64,000 nt of DNA from Mesostigma viride (Eukaryota > Streptophyta > Mesostigmatophyceae > Mesostigmatales > Mesostigmataceae): positions 1,038,302-1,102,301 of the forward strand of contig RPFO01000213.1 in NCBI GenBank assembly GCA_009746045.1, written 5' to 3'. The notes beneath the pieces are model-generated. The model saw only the letters and a program-made list of their open reading frames with translations. It ran no database searches and had not been told where the DNA came from. Shown here piece after piece: positions 35,401-46,300 of this stretch. The position numbers and the translations under genes were made by a program. The first letter of the stretch is position 1. The number at the start of each line of letters is the position of its first letter.

Positions 35401-36106
35401 GGCGTTCCAACGCAGGTAGACCACTATGGGGTGCGTAGCCCACCCCCACCGTGAGGTGGTGTTTAGACCGCCCCTCGACGGAGGTGAAGTGTGCTACCAT
35501 AAGGCGTGGCGTTAGAAACTTAAGCGTGCTGAGGCTAGCAACTGCCAGCGGCGAACACAAAAGACCAACACCACCTTGGCCAGACGTACCGCTGCCAGCG
35601 AAGAAAAACCGCCAGCCACCCGCCAAGCGATCAGTGCTCACCATGCCAAGTGGCACCGTGCGGCGGTGTTCCTGGACGCCTAATATAGACACACGATGCT
35701 CAATGCAAAATGCGACTAGCTCCTCTACCCGGCAGCTATGGTCGTCATCTAGCAATGTGCGGGTGTTAAAAGTGGCAAGGGCCAAGGATGCCTGCTGGCC
35801 CACCAGGGGAGGACGACGATGGGTGATGGGGGTGGATGCGGCGGGGGGTGGAGGTGGGGGTGAAACGGAGGGGGGAAGGGAAGCGGTAGAAATAGTGCTT
35901 TTCATCGCATTTATTTTGTCCTGCAAGCGTAGGATGCGAGCCTGCCGCTTGCTCGGGGTATTCGGGGTTGGGGCTGATTGCACAACGCCGAGGCGTAGGT
36001 AATCTAGCAAACGTTGGGTTTTACGAATCTGACATTTGACAGATGAGGTCGTGGCCCGAAATACCGGCACCACCATGGCTTTCACCCGACGGTTAGGTCG
36101 AGGCAT
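32484..36106 (-). mobile_element. Nearly intact LINE ORF2: APE endonuclease, linker, reverse transcriptase
   Basis: Reading leftwards, 36106-34325 encodes 593 residues with an N-terminal basic tail, then endonuclease motifs ATFNTRTL, VSILGVQEHR, MLLDANATLPVG, CLDYVVV and SDHRLV. 34328-32631 encodes 565 residues of reverse transcriptase (LIFVDYIKAFDTVLW, GVWQGCVLSPYLFIIVVDH, IYADDTTL) and the C-terminal VLTYGAEAWTL segment. The two frames are offset at a run of nine C on the coding strand (plus-strand G9 at 34426-34434). Downstream of that run the RT frame is open with matching linker sequence (AADYQVPAL), so one indel seems to separate them. The 3' UTR ends in an A/T-rich tail (ATTTAATTTAATT complement, 32484-32509). 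The 5' boundary beyond 36106 is not fixed. The protein is close to that of the LINE at 12.4-15.7 kb but clearly a different subfamily. Confidence 0.88.
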
Positions 36107-36457
36107 GGTAGTGGAACGGGACTGTTTAGAGGTTAGCTGTCCCCGAAGCCTGTTAGCTGCGAGCCGACGAGGAAGGTTGTCTACCTACTGTCTACCAACA
36201 GAGGCAGCACCCTTCTGGCTAGACACCTGACGAGACTCCGCTCCGGGGGTGTTAATCGGAACACCTGTAATCCTCTGCCCACCAAGGAATGCTGCGAAGG
36301 AGCCATCCTGAAGCAGACGCAGCTTAATGCGCTTACCCGGGGTCTCGTGCTCCAAGAATGGGGCGCTTAAATGCCTCAAGAAGGCTCGTGGAGGTCTCAC
36401 CTGCCGGCTGGTCGAAGTGCTTGACGATGACATTGTGGCTGCGCCGGGCGACAGGGT

Positions 36458-37259
36458 TCAGATGTGCGGAGATACTACGCGATCCAGCCAGTCCACGACC
36501 TGTTTGTAGAGCTTGTGCCTAGGGGCAGCACCGAACAGATGTGGATGACTTTGCAAAAAACACCGGACGTGACGGAGCATAATGTCTCGGTCATAGTCTT
36601 TGACCAACAAACGATGCAAGAGTTCAACAAGAGTCGTGATGAAATCGACATGATAAGAACAAAGACGGGAAAAACGATGCAACTGACTAAGAACAACAGA
36701 AGCCATATTTTGCTGTGTAGGAAAGGAGACTGTGAATATCGGGGTAGCGAATTAAAGGAATCTGCTGGTATTTAGGATCCTTGCGATTATCATCAGACAG
36801 CCGTACGCCAGCCCTTTTTGTTATCAAGGAGACAACCAGCGCAGGCCAGAAATCGGGAGAATCCAGACCATGGTAGCTCGAGCCTGCCGCTATATCTTGT
36901 CCGCGTTTTTGAGTCGTTCAGGATGATGAATATGAATGGAGATGGAAATGTGTAGCCTTGTGCATTGAAATTATGGCTTCTTCTTATGGGTAATGTTAAG
37001 ATCGAGGTAATTGCAACTAGTATCCTCTGACGTCTTCATAAATGTATCGACATGTGTGGATAAAACGCCTGATGAGAACATCATCATTTGAGGCAATGAG
37101 ATTCTCCATGAATGCAAACTCATAAGTGTATAGATAGAGGTTTGCAAGGAGCCCGGCACAGTTAATGCCCATAGGGATGCATGCCGATAGCTTGTTGGTA
37201 TACATCGCCCGCAAAACAAATGAACGTGTTATCAACAAGATAAGAGATCCAATGAACAA
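36458..37259 (-). pseudogene. Penelope-like reverse transcriptase relic
   Basis: The upstream part (37259-37017, continuing out of frame to 36971) encodes CIPMGINCAGLLANLYLYTY, close to the GIPMGTNCAPLLADLFLYSY-type motif of PLE-related reverse transcriptases, followed by RRFIHTCRYIYED and NYLDLNITHK. The downstream part (36706-36458) encodes LHRFSRLCSYHVDF, LVKDYDR and FLQSHPHLFG, which suits the C-terminal region of the same proteins. Between them lies an R1 repeat (about 36824-36975). Catalytic residues appear lost and frames are broken. A further open stretch at 36433-36185 (minus) may belong to the same element but is not recognisable. Confidence 0.6.
36824..36975 (+). repeat. R1 repeat inside the Penelope-like relic
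   Basis: This is a full-looking copy of the dispersed R1 sequence (TATCAAGGAGACAACCAGCG through TGTGCATTGAAATTATGG), 88-90 percent alike by eye to the copy at 30805. A short inverted piece of R1 (GGCTCGAGCTACTATGGTCTG) lies at about 37328-37350, so the RT fragment between is bracketed by inverted R1 ends. Confidence 0.65.
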
Positions 37260-37814
37260 GGTCAGCCTTCGTGATGATATAATTCATCTAGCTATATCAT
37301 ATATATTCAGATCGATATCATGAGCAGGCTCGAGCTACTATGGTCTGAATGGAAGCAATCTCATACAAGCACAAACACAGTTGCATGTACCGCGTACATG
37401 CGCTTTGCAAGTGCAGAAAGTGGTGCATGTCAAATTATTTCTTTGGAATGAGAGGCTATTCCAATGCAAATTACTGCCTGCACATGCAGCTTGTCCACAA
37501 AGACATCGATAATGCAGACACCAGGGCAATCGGATAATGCAGACACCCCATACATCGATGTAGATTAGCGATCATGCACACGTGCGCACACCAAGGAGCC
37601 ACGTCTTAGCAAGGCGTGAAGGGTCGTGACCGCACGATGGGTCCGTCCGATTGCCAGCCAGGGCTTGAGCAATGCACGCACAAGGTTCATTATCCAACAT
37701 GATGGTGAATGATAGCACCCAGGGGAACACGCATGCACCCAGGTCTCCCAGGGCATCAAGGAAAAGCAGTCTCGCCGCCCCCATTCCCATGGCACACAGT
37801 CAGGAGAATGGATA

Positions 37815-40800
37815 TTAACTTTTCCGATGGCTATCGTCCAAGAAGCACCGCAGCAACACGCGCCGCTCCCTCCCCAGCCGCTGCGCAGTCGCCTCCGTCT
37901 CTTCCGCCTCCAACTCAAACCCGGCGCGCCGGTACAGCTCCACCGCGCCCGTGTTGGCCGCCTCGGCGTGCACATACAGCACCGTGACGCCCAGAGACGC
38001 CGCCACCTGGCGCGCGTGCGCCATGAGCTGCGTGCCCACGCCTTGTCGCCGGAACAGCGGCGCCACGCAGACGTTGAAGATGTACGCCCGCCGCCGGTCA
38101 TGGCCGCCCCTGGCCACCATGAACGGAGACTGCGGCTGCTGCCACCCGCCCCCCATGTTGTTCTCTTCGCCCGCCACGCTTTCAGGGTACCGCCCCACCA
38201 GCCCGGCACCTGGAAGGGACGACCCGACCGTGATGTCCAGGGTGCCCACCACGAGGCTGTCCTCGGGGAAGCACCGCACTGGCGGCGGCTGGAATAAGAG
38301 CTTCTCCATCGGGCTCCTGTCTGCCTCATGCGCGTCCCCACTGCGGGGGCCAAGTGGCCCACACTTGGCCCCATCCTTGCGAGCCTCCATTGCCGCCGCA
38401 CCGCCCGGGACCAGCACGGGCAGGAAGAAAGGGGCCGCCGATGCTCTCTCCCCCTGGCCCTCCGGCCTGTCTTCCACCCCCAGCTTGCCACCTGCCCTTG
38501 CGTAGCTGGCAGGTTGTCCCTGCCACGTGCCCTGGCTCAGCACATCCCGCGCCTGGTCCACGTATTTCTCCGCCACCCGAAACGCCGTGCGGGACAGCTG
38601 GATCGACTGGTACAGCTGTCGCTGCCGCTGCTGCTGCTCCTCGTCTCCCTCGTCGCCGCCCGCAGAGGGGCTACCCCAGAGCGACTCATCCTCGGGGTGC
38701 ACCATCCGTGTGGCCTCCTCCAGCCACCACCAGCGCTCCACGGCAGCGGCAGCGCGGCGTGCTGCCAACGCAACCACCGCCGCAGTGTCAAGGAGAGGCG
38801 CTGGGAGGGTGCGAGCGGGAGGAATCATCGTGTCGTTACCATCCAAACCATTGTGCTGCCGCCTGCCACCGCCATGGTTACCATTAACGCTATCCCCGAG
38901 CTCATTTGCTGCACCCCTCTCATCTAGTCCGCCACCGCGGAGAGCCTTGCCGACAGACATGGGCAGCGAGGCCGAAGGGGCGAATGCCACACCGTTGGCT
39001 GCCGTGGCCTCACACTCACCGCATGAGCCCAGCGGCGGATCCCGCGACATGATTGGCCGGGACACGGCCCCCGGAGCTTCCCCTCGTCGCAGCGCGCCAC
39101 TGCTGGCATCCGCAAACGGCTCCCTCTCCACCCGGTAGACGCCATCCACCTTGCTGGCGTGCTCCCCGCCCACTCCGCCCCTGCCGTTCAGCCCACCTTC
39201 ACCAACATTACCTGTAGCACTTCTCGTGTCAATGCCATTGCTGCCTGTTGGCGTTGTGGCGCCGATGCCACCACCGGCGCCCGTGACGTTTCTAGCATCG
39301 TTGCTATTCCTGGCATCCCGGTCACCCTCGGCGGGGCAGGGGCACCATGCCATGAGGCTTATGATCTCCATGCCCAGCAGATCCATCATCGCGGTGCGGC
39401 CCACCTCTGACTCCACCCGCTGCCGGAACTCTGCTAGCATCTGCACCGAGGGCACGGCGGGCAGGTTGTAGAAGGCCATCGCGCGAAGCTGGGCGATCGC
39501 CTGCGCGGGATACGGTACCAAGAAGGGGTATTGCGCGCCAGCATAAGGCATCACATGCGGGATACGGTACCAAGAAGGGGTATTGCGCGCCAGCATAAGG
39601 CATCACATGCGAAAAGGCCAGCACAAGAGAAGATGCATGCAGAAAAGGTCAGTGGAAGGGGAAGTGCGTGCCAGCATCAGGGCCATCGAGGCACCTAGAG
39701 AATCACGCGCAAGCAGAAGGGGAAGTGCGTGCAGGCATTAGGTCAGCGTAAAGGCCATGAAGGCGCAAGGAGAATGGGACCTGATGAATGCAAGCATAAT
39801 GGGACCTGTTTGCCCGCCGCAGGGCGGCATGAAGGCAGCACAAGGGCTATCAGATGACCCGAGAAAAAAAAAAGATAGGGGCCAGGGTGAGGGCAAGCAT
39901 TAGGGCCGGCAGGAGGGACGCTGAAGAAAAATCCATTTCTCCAAAGTTACGCACGAGACAAAAAAAAAAAACAAAAAACTGTGGCAGTGGCAGACATGCA
40001 GGGCTAACAGGTGTCACGGGACCTCTGTCAGGGCAATCTGTCCTCATCAGAACAGCTGGCACGGCAAGCATGCGAGCAGGGGATGGCCAACCATTGCAGG
40101 CGGCGCTTGCGGTGCACAAGCCCCAACATGCCAGTCATCGAGGAAAACCTCCAACCGGCCATCCTCCAAGCTGGGGCCCAAGACCCATGTTTACTCAGCA
40201 GGAGCACGAGCATGTGATGCAAAATGGCAGCTGCAACATTAGCAGCAGCGGTTCCAGGGCCGCTTGTAACGATGTGGCCATACATGCTAGCTGCTCCAAC
40301 GCACGGCCTGATCTGCATACAAAGAACCATCAGCGCACATGCTTATATTGAATGCTTATTATATGCTCATTATATTACCATGCACCTCATTACCTTGTAT
40401 TCTGCATCACTTTCAACGGTGTCGATGTGACGGACCTCTGTCAGGGCAATCTGTCCTCATCAGAACAGCTGGCACGGCAAGCATGCGAGCAGGGGATGGC
40501 CAACCATTGCAGGCGGCGCTTGCGGTGCACAAGCCCCAACATGCCAGTCATCGAGGAAAACCTCCAACCGGCCATCCTCCAAGCTGGGGCCCAAGACCCA
40601 TGTTTACTCAGCAGGAGCACGAGCATGTGATGCAAAATGGCAGCTGCAACATTAGCAGCAGCGGTTCCAGGGCCGCTTGTAACGATGTGGCCATACATGC
40701 TAGCTGCTCCAACGCACGGCCTGATCTGCATACAAAGAACCATCAGCGCACATGCTTATATTGAATGCTTATTATATGCTCATTATATTACCATGCACCT

Positions 40801-41584
40801 CATTACCTTGTATTCTGCATCACTTTCAACGGTGTCGATGTGAAGGACAGCGCGGTCACCCCCCGTGCGGCTGAGGCATGATGTGACGAGGACCCTGCAG
40901 ACACACAGCCAGCACCCAGCCACCCCACGGGCGAGACAGCACGTGTGTAAGATTCCAGCCAGGTCTTCATTGTAAATATTGGAGCCCCCTTGCCGCAAAA
41001 CGGAATAATGGATTCATTACAAAACGGATGGGCCAGGTTATGTTACAATTTCGTCCTTGCAATGACTTCATCGCGCAGAATCACACGGTGTGCGCACATG
41101 GCTACCCTAACTCATCATATGACTACCTATTGCATCAAGATGTTACTCTGGCCAACTTCTTCACGATCCAAACTTCTTGTAAGAGAACGGCGGTATGGTG
41201 ATGACCACGATGCATATGTAATACATCACAAATGTAAACGCCTCAGAAGCGGAAATATCCGAACTTCAACGAGTACGAAAGCCATTCTCAGTCATGGGCG
41301 GGCTAATCAACGGCACCGATCTACCTCTTGTAAGAAAATGTCCTTCTGCTTTCCCGTATTGCACGCAGAAACGGTGCATTTGCAGGTGGCAGTTCGACAG
41401 AGACGTGGCGGGCACCGCGTAATTTTCTTCTCTGCCATCTTGTGCCTGCCAAAGCGTTTACAGACGCTTTACTTCTAACAGGCAAGCGAGCATTGCCGCC
41501 CAAGTGAGGAGGACGATGCTGTTGAAATACTCCAGAAAATGGCGGCAAGGATAAGGTAGACTGCAAAGCCCCCGAGTTCTCCAT
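37815..41584 (-). CDS. GNAT-family N-acetyltransferase, probably plastid
   Basis: Exons 41584-41325, 40894-40807 and 39500-37815 join in matching phases to 677 residues. Residues 1-86 are rich in S, R, A and P with few acidic residues, like a chloroplast transit peptide. The catalytic region is C-terminal: LVVGTLDITVG, AYIFNVCVAPLFRRQGVG (acetyl-CoA loop RRQGVGTQL at about 600-608), LYVHAEAANTGAVELYRRAG. The layout resembles plant plastid GNATs, where an N-terminal LRAMAFYNLP-type helix precedes the GNAT core. Here the two parts are separated by some 300 residues of low-complexity Gly/Ala/Arg sequence, which is long for the family. Substrate (protein N-terminus, lysine or small molecule) cannot be told from sequence. 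Intron 2 contains a perfect 411-bp duplication that includes the exon 2 donor. Confidence 0.82.
39505..39608 (-). repeat. 52-bp tandem duplication at the GNAT exon 3 acceptor
   Basis: Two copies of a 52-bp unit beginning GCGGGATACGGTACCAAGAA (plus strand) lie at 39505-39556 and 39557-39608, immediately upstream of exon 3 on the transcript. Only the copy next to the exon ends in CCGCGCAG, so only one acceptor AG is intact. The duplicated sequence is open in frame with exon 3. Confidence 0.85.
40020..40843 (-). repeat. Perfect 411-bp tandem duplication including the GNAT exon 2 donor
   Basis: 40020-40430 and 40433-40843 appear identical, separated by 2 bp. The right-hand copy contains the last 37 nt of exon 2 and its donor (TACAAG|GTAATG at 40807). 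The left copy therefore places a second TACAAG|GTAATG at 40394. The lack of divergence points to a recent event or, less likely, an assembly artefact. Confidence 0.92.
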
Positions 41585-42406
41585 TTCCTTTATGCTATCT
41601 AGTTATAGGGTTAAAAGAAATTCCCGCCTGGGTGGCCTCCATTTATTAGTAAGTGTACTGATTGGGGGCCATGCAGACTTCGACCTTTGGGGTCTCAGCC
41701 GGCATGCGGCAAGAGGCGACTTCTTCAGTATCACAGAAACGCAAAATGCAATTTACGCAGTTTTACGTGGCAAATTGACTTCTGCTGCACGCACGTTGTC
41801 CCGAATCCCGATATCGATCATTTCACTCCGGTACATGCGGGTACCGGGTAAAAATTTTGCCCCAGTCCGGGACTCCCAGCCCCCAGGAATCAGGGCTCGA
41901 CCTGTTGTCAACAACGTGCAGCCGTGCACGTCGGGATGACGGGCTCAGACCTGGTACAGTATGTACCGGGCTACCGGCGTCCGGCTGCCGGGGGAGACTG
42001 TGCTGACGCTGACATGAACATAATCAGTAATTATCAGGGTAATTATCCATAGTGGTTGCCGGACAAGACCAGGCGAGATGGATACGGGAACCGCAACCGA
42101 CGAGACGAGAAAAATACTATTTCCCAAGTATTTCCTCTGTATACAGGATGTTAATGGATTTATATATGTCCATGTTTCATTTCATTTCTTTCTTTTTTCA
42201 ATAGCTTCCTCGTTTACACGGGTAAATTCGTGTATTTCGCTTATAACCGCCTACATAACTGGGACAGCATTTCCACCGGCCATGTGACCTGCAAATTGCA
42301 GTTACATTGTAGCGATGGTGTGTTCGGTATACCATGACGGCATTGTATACATTGCACACAGTAGTAGTAGCGACAACTGCGCTCGACTTGCGCGTTGGCA
42401 TTGCAG

Positions 42407-42634
42407 GTGCAGCAGCTTAGCGTTTCTAAAGACGCCATTGGGCGCTTTGAACTTCAGTATTCCGACTTATATTATGAATCTGACAGTCCTAACCGTAGGC
42501 TGGGGCCCCTAAGTTACGATATTGCATGTCATGTCAAGCGTGAAAGCGCTGTTTCCCTGGCCGTCGACCTCTTCTCTCCGCCAGCGAACCTTCTCCAGGT
42601 AGAGGAAACCGGAATGAATTTCGACATTGATTGA
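42407..42634 (+). CDS. Unidentified terminal exon
   Basis: An open frame follows a plausible acceptor (GGCATTGCAG at 42406) and ends at TGA 42632-42634. It encodes about 75 residues with non-repetitive, acidic-to-mixed composition (e.g. KDAIGRFELQYSDLYYESD, LSYDIACHVKRESAVSLAVD, EETGMNFDID). That texture is protein-like and unlike nearby non-coding frames. I recognise no family. Upstream exons are uncertain: 42078-42130 has a start followed by TATDETRKILFPK, but phases do not join. The gene would lie between the GNAT start and the LAS1 3' end. Confidence 0.4.
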   Translation: MQQLSVSKDAIGRFELQYSDLYYESDSPNRRLGPLSYDIACHVKRESAVSLAVDLFSPPANLLQVEETGMNFDID

Positions 42635-43074
42635 GAATGTACGTTGGAAACCAGCTGAAGCCACGGCTGATATGCTTATCAGGCCGAATCCAAACGGACT
42701 GTGAGCTTCAACGGCTCAGCCAACGCATGGTCAAGGAAGTTTGATGAAGCAAGAAACAATACGAGAACAGCGTGCTGAGCGCCATCCAGGACAGAACTTG
42801 CCTTGTGTGTGTACACGTGTGTGTGTGTGTGTGCCATTGTGAATCCGGGCCATTAATTGACAGGTCGAATCAATCAAGGGTTATGAACGGGTTGGTCTCT
42901 TCCTTGCGATGCCGATTTACTATATCATCAAGGGTAAGCTCATTCATGAGCTGCCTGGTTGTCATCATGCATTGAATATCCACCCAGATCTTCGTGGGAA
43001 TTGGCATTTGTGCGGGTACCACGTACTTCAGTGTCCGATTAGTCCGATTAGTGATATATCAACGCCACGTTAAC

Positions 43075-43112
43075 CGTAGCGTTACCTTGTTACGACTTCA
43101 CCTCAGTTAAAG
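43075..43112 (-). other. Short SSU-rRNA 3'-end-like sequence
   Basis: TTACCTTGTTACGACTTCAC (43082-43101) matches the complement of the conserved 3' end of small-subunit rRNA (the universal 1492 region). The resemblance extends over perhaps 28 bp and then stops. It is far too short to be a gene. It may be an inserted organelle or bacterial rDNA scrap, or chance. Confidence 0.35.
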
Positions 43113-43353
43113 TTTTTACCTTGGTAAAAAGGGTCAGAATTCTTATTTTTCGTGATTAATAAGCACGTGATGTACGGCCGACGTAAATCCGTGTAAATAG
43201 GAATATGATTTCAAATTATGCTGTAGTTCCGCGGGCCGAATCGTGCCTGAACTTGTTTCTTTCACTTGCAGCGTAGTATGATGTCTAGCCAGACAGCAGG
43301 CAGAGAGGATACTCACACACCCAGCCAGTGATAAAGCTCTGGCCTAGGCTCGG

Positions 43354-46300
43354 CTACAACATGAGCCGGACCGCACCCGCGACAGCTGCTATGTCTGTCA
43401 CCGACAGTGTGGCGTACGAGTCACCTTGCAGCATCACATTGCAACCCTTCCCTGCTTCATCCTCCACGTGATCGGCACCAGGGGACTGCACGCCCTCCTC
43501 ACCAGGGAACCCTCTGTCCACCTCCATGGATGTCCTTAGCAGTGCTGCCACCTGGCCAACATCCCACTGTGCTTCTGCACCCTGAGAATCTATAAAACTT
43601 GCATCCATCAGCAGCATGTCAGTTCCGGCTCTCTGCCCCCCGGTGGTCCCCCCCTCGCCCCTCATGGCGACGCTATCCGACACATCGTTTCCATCCGCCT
43701 GTAAACAAGGTTTCTCCTCTCCCTGCCTTGAACTGTCATCATCTCGCTTTATGCCGCCACCTAGGCTGCTCGACTGCCCCCACCTCAAGCATGCCAATGG
43801 CGCCCCTTTAACAGCCTCGCTACTCCAAAAGTCGGGCACCTCCCCTGCCTCCGTCAGGCGTGACGGCGTCAGGCCTATCGCACACGGGCGCCACTTGGCA
43901 ACGCGGCGCCACCTCTTCCCTGGCCCTGGCTCACACACATCACCAAACTGGGGACCCAGATAGGACCGCAGTGCCGCCGCCGCCGATGCAGTTAACGACG
44001 CGTTTCCTGCCCGCATGCCCTGGCCACCACTGCTCCGCTTGTGGGCGGTGCCAGCAAGGCTGTCGGAGGTACCAGCACACCTGTCATTATTTGTATCGTC
44101 AGCTAGCTGTTGAGGCTGGGAGCCTGGGGTTATCCCCGGGCCCTGCTGTGTTGTAAGCGGCATCTCATCATCCTTAACAGGAAGCGCATCACCAAGGCGG
44201 CTGGGCTGCGCCTGGTCGCGAGACAACAAGCGCTGGAGCAGCTGCTGTTGGGACGCCATCGCCGCACGCAGGGCTGTGTGTGTTAATACAATGGTACCAC
44301 ATTTGGGAGCAGGGGGTTACGAATGGAGGCAAGGAGGCAAAGGGGAGCATGGTTAGGATTATGTGACAGACAAATCAGGTCCACAGGAGATTGACCGTCA
44401 CTACAGTCCCAACCTGACATCCACCAGCTCTACAAGCTGGACGATGGTAGAGTCTGAAGAACAATGCCATGAAGGCGCAATGTGAGATGGACCGTCCACC
44501 TCAGCCATGATAGATAGTGTGACAGAGGAGCCCCCCATTTGCTCAAGAGATCGGGCGCAACAGCCCGTGCCTGCTCATTGGTGGGTGACGCACGAAGGTT
44601 CGCGGGGTAACGGATGGAGGGATAGTGTTCCCAATAGGGGGGGCATGTGCGGATGCCCAGTAGACATGAGCATGGACGTGGTGGGCGCGGATGCGGGCTG
44701 GTCACGGCGCGGTGGCTCGATACCCCACTGCGCTGGTAGCATGTGCATGGACCCGCGATAGAATAGAATGCCTCACAGGTTCAGATAGTTCGGAAAATCG
44801 AGAGCAGGCGCAAGGTCGAAATGCCAGCGCACCAACGCCTGGCCCCTCCCATGGTACTTGGTGAAAAACAAACCCAGCCCCCCACGACAAAATGAGGGTT
44901 CAGGGTGCTCATCCACAAACGCGCCCACAACTATAACCACTAATGCACCCACACCCACCGCCACAACTCATCCCACAGGCATTTAACCAACCATGAATGC
45001 AGGAACACACACCATCTCACATGCAACCACGTCCGTGACCTGTGAATGTCACTGCGTCAGCGACGAACCTTCATCCCTGCTGGTGCCATCCTCCATGTGT
45101 CCCCCTGGCTCGCCCGCTTGCTTCGCTCCCTCGTCCGCTTGTGCTTGCCCCACACCCGCACGACGGGGCAGCGCGTCCCCGCCAACGCCATCCGCTGCGC
45201 CCATCAAGAATCCTTGTTCCTTGGACGCAGATGAGATGACAGCGGGGCGGGCTGGACTCTTACTAGCAGGTTTATAGGCACCGCCAACACCCGTAGTGGC
45301 CGCCGCACCTGGCACAGCCGAGGCAGGAGACCCCACCGCTGCTCCAGCTTTGCCAGACGCAAGCAGGTGCTGGATGGCGATCTTGGCACCCTCCGACGCG
45401 GGCACGCTCACATTTTGGAGGATGCAGGTGACGACATCCTTCAGATGCCTGCGAGGAGCCAGGGGGAGGGGAAACAACCGCGCGTGGGACCAATGAAAAG
45501 GCAGAAGTGCCACGTAAACATAACAATTCAAACCCATGGATGGCCTGCTGATTCAATTTTGCCATCACAACTACTACAATTATGCCAACACAACTCTTGT
45601 GACAGCCTCCTCTGCCTTGGTTTGCAGCGCCACAAAATACAGGCACTGCACACATCTAATCTACAAACACAACATAGACTACCGCACAACTGCCTGCACA
45701 AAACCTCTATCAAACAAAAAAAGTAAAGAACCCTGGCAGGCTACTGCTGGCGTACACCTCGCGCATCGGCAGTTCATAAAATATAGAATTGCTAGAAACC
45801 TTTCCTCCTGCAAACATTAAAACAAACAAACAAAATCCAGTTGATTTAATCCCGGGGATGTGGACCGGATCAAAGATGAGCTAAACAAACAAACAAAGTA
45901 ACCTAAGTAATAATAAAAGTAATAGTAATTAATTAAAATCTTGCCGTCCCTGGGTAGTTATTCAGGGGGGGAAATGAAAACAAACAACAGTCAAACAACG
46001 GGGATCTTATCGTAGTAAATAAATACCCAACTGCCTTGGCCGGCAGGAGGGCAAACAAACTCAAAAAGAAATCTGATTAAATGTAGCAAGACCGGGGACC
46101 CCACTTCGCTCCCAACAAACGGCCCAGGGTAATTCATTAATGCACACAGGGCAGAACTGAACAGGCATTAAAAATACCAGTGCGAACAGTATACGCACCT
46201 GCTGCTGGCGCCGCCCATGAGGCAAGACTGGAGTACGGATGACAGAATTGCGGCACGCATGTCCGCCCACTGCCGGCCCTCCTCCACCGCCTCACTGCTC

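Noticed and set aside
37300..37560. Palindrome GCATGTACCGCGTACATGC and other GCATGC runs (also 61033-61062)
   Set aside because: They are isolated short palindromes or simple repeats without flanking element structure.
41592..41939. Plus-strand 115-codon frame starting with ATG 8 bp from the GNAT start
   Set aside because: There is no room for divergent promoters, no recognisable domain and no good splice junction linking it to the 42407 exon.
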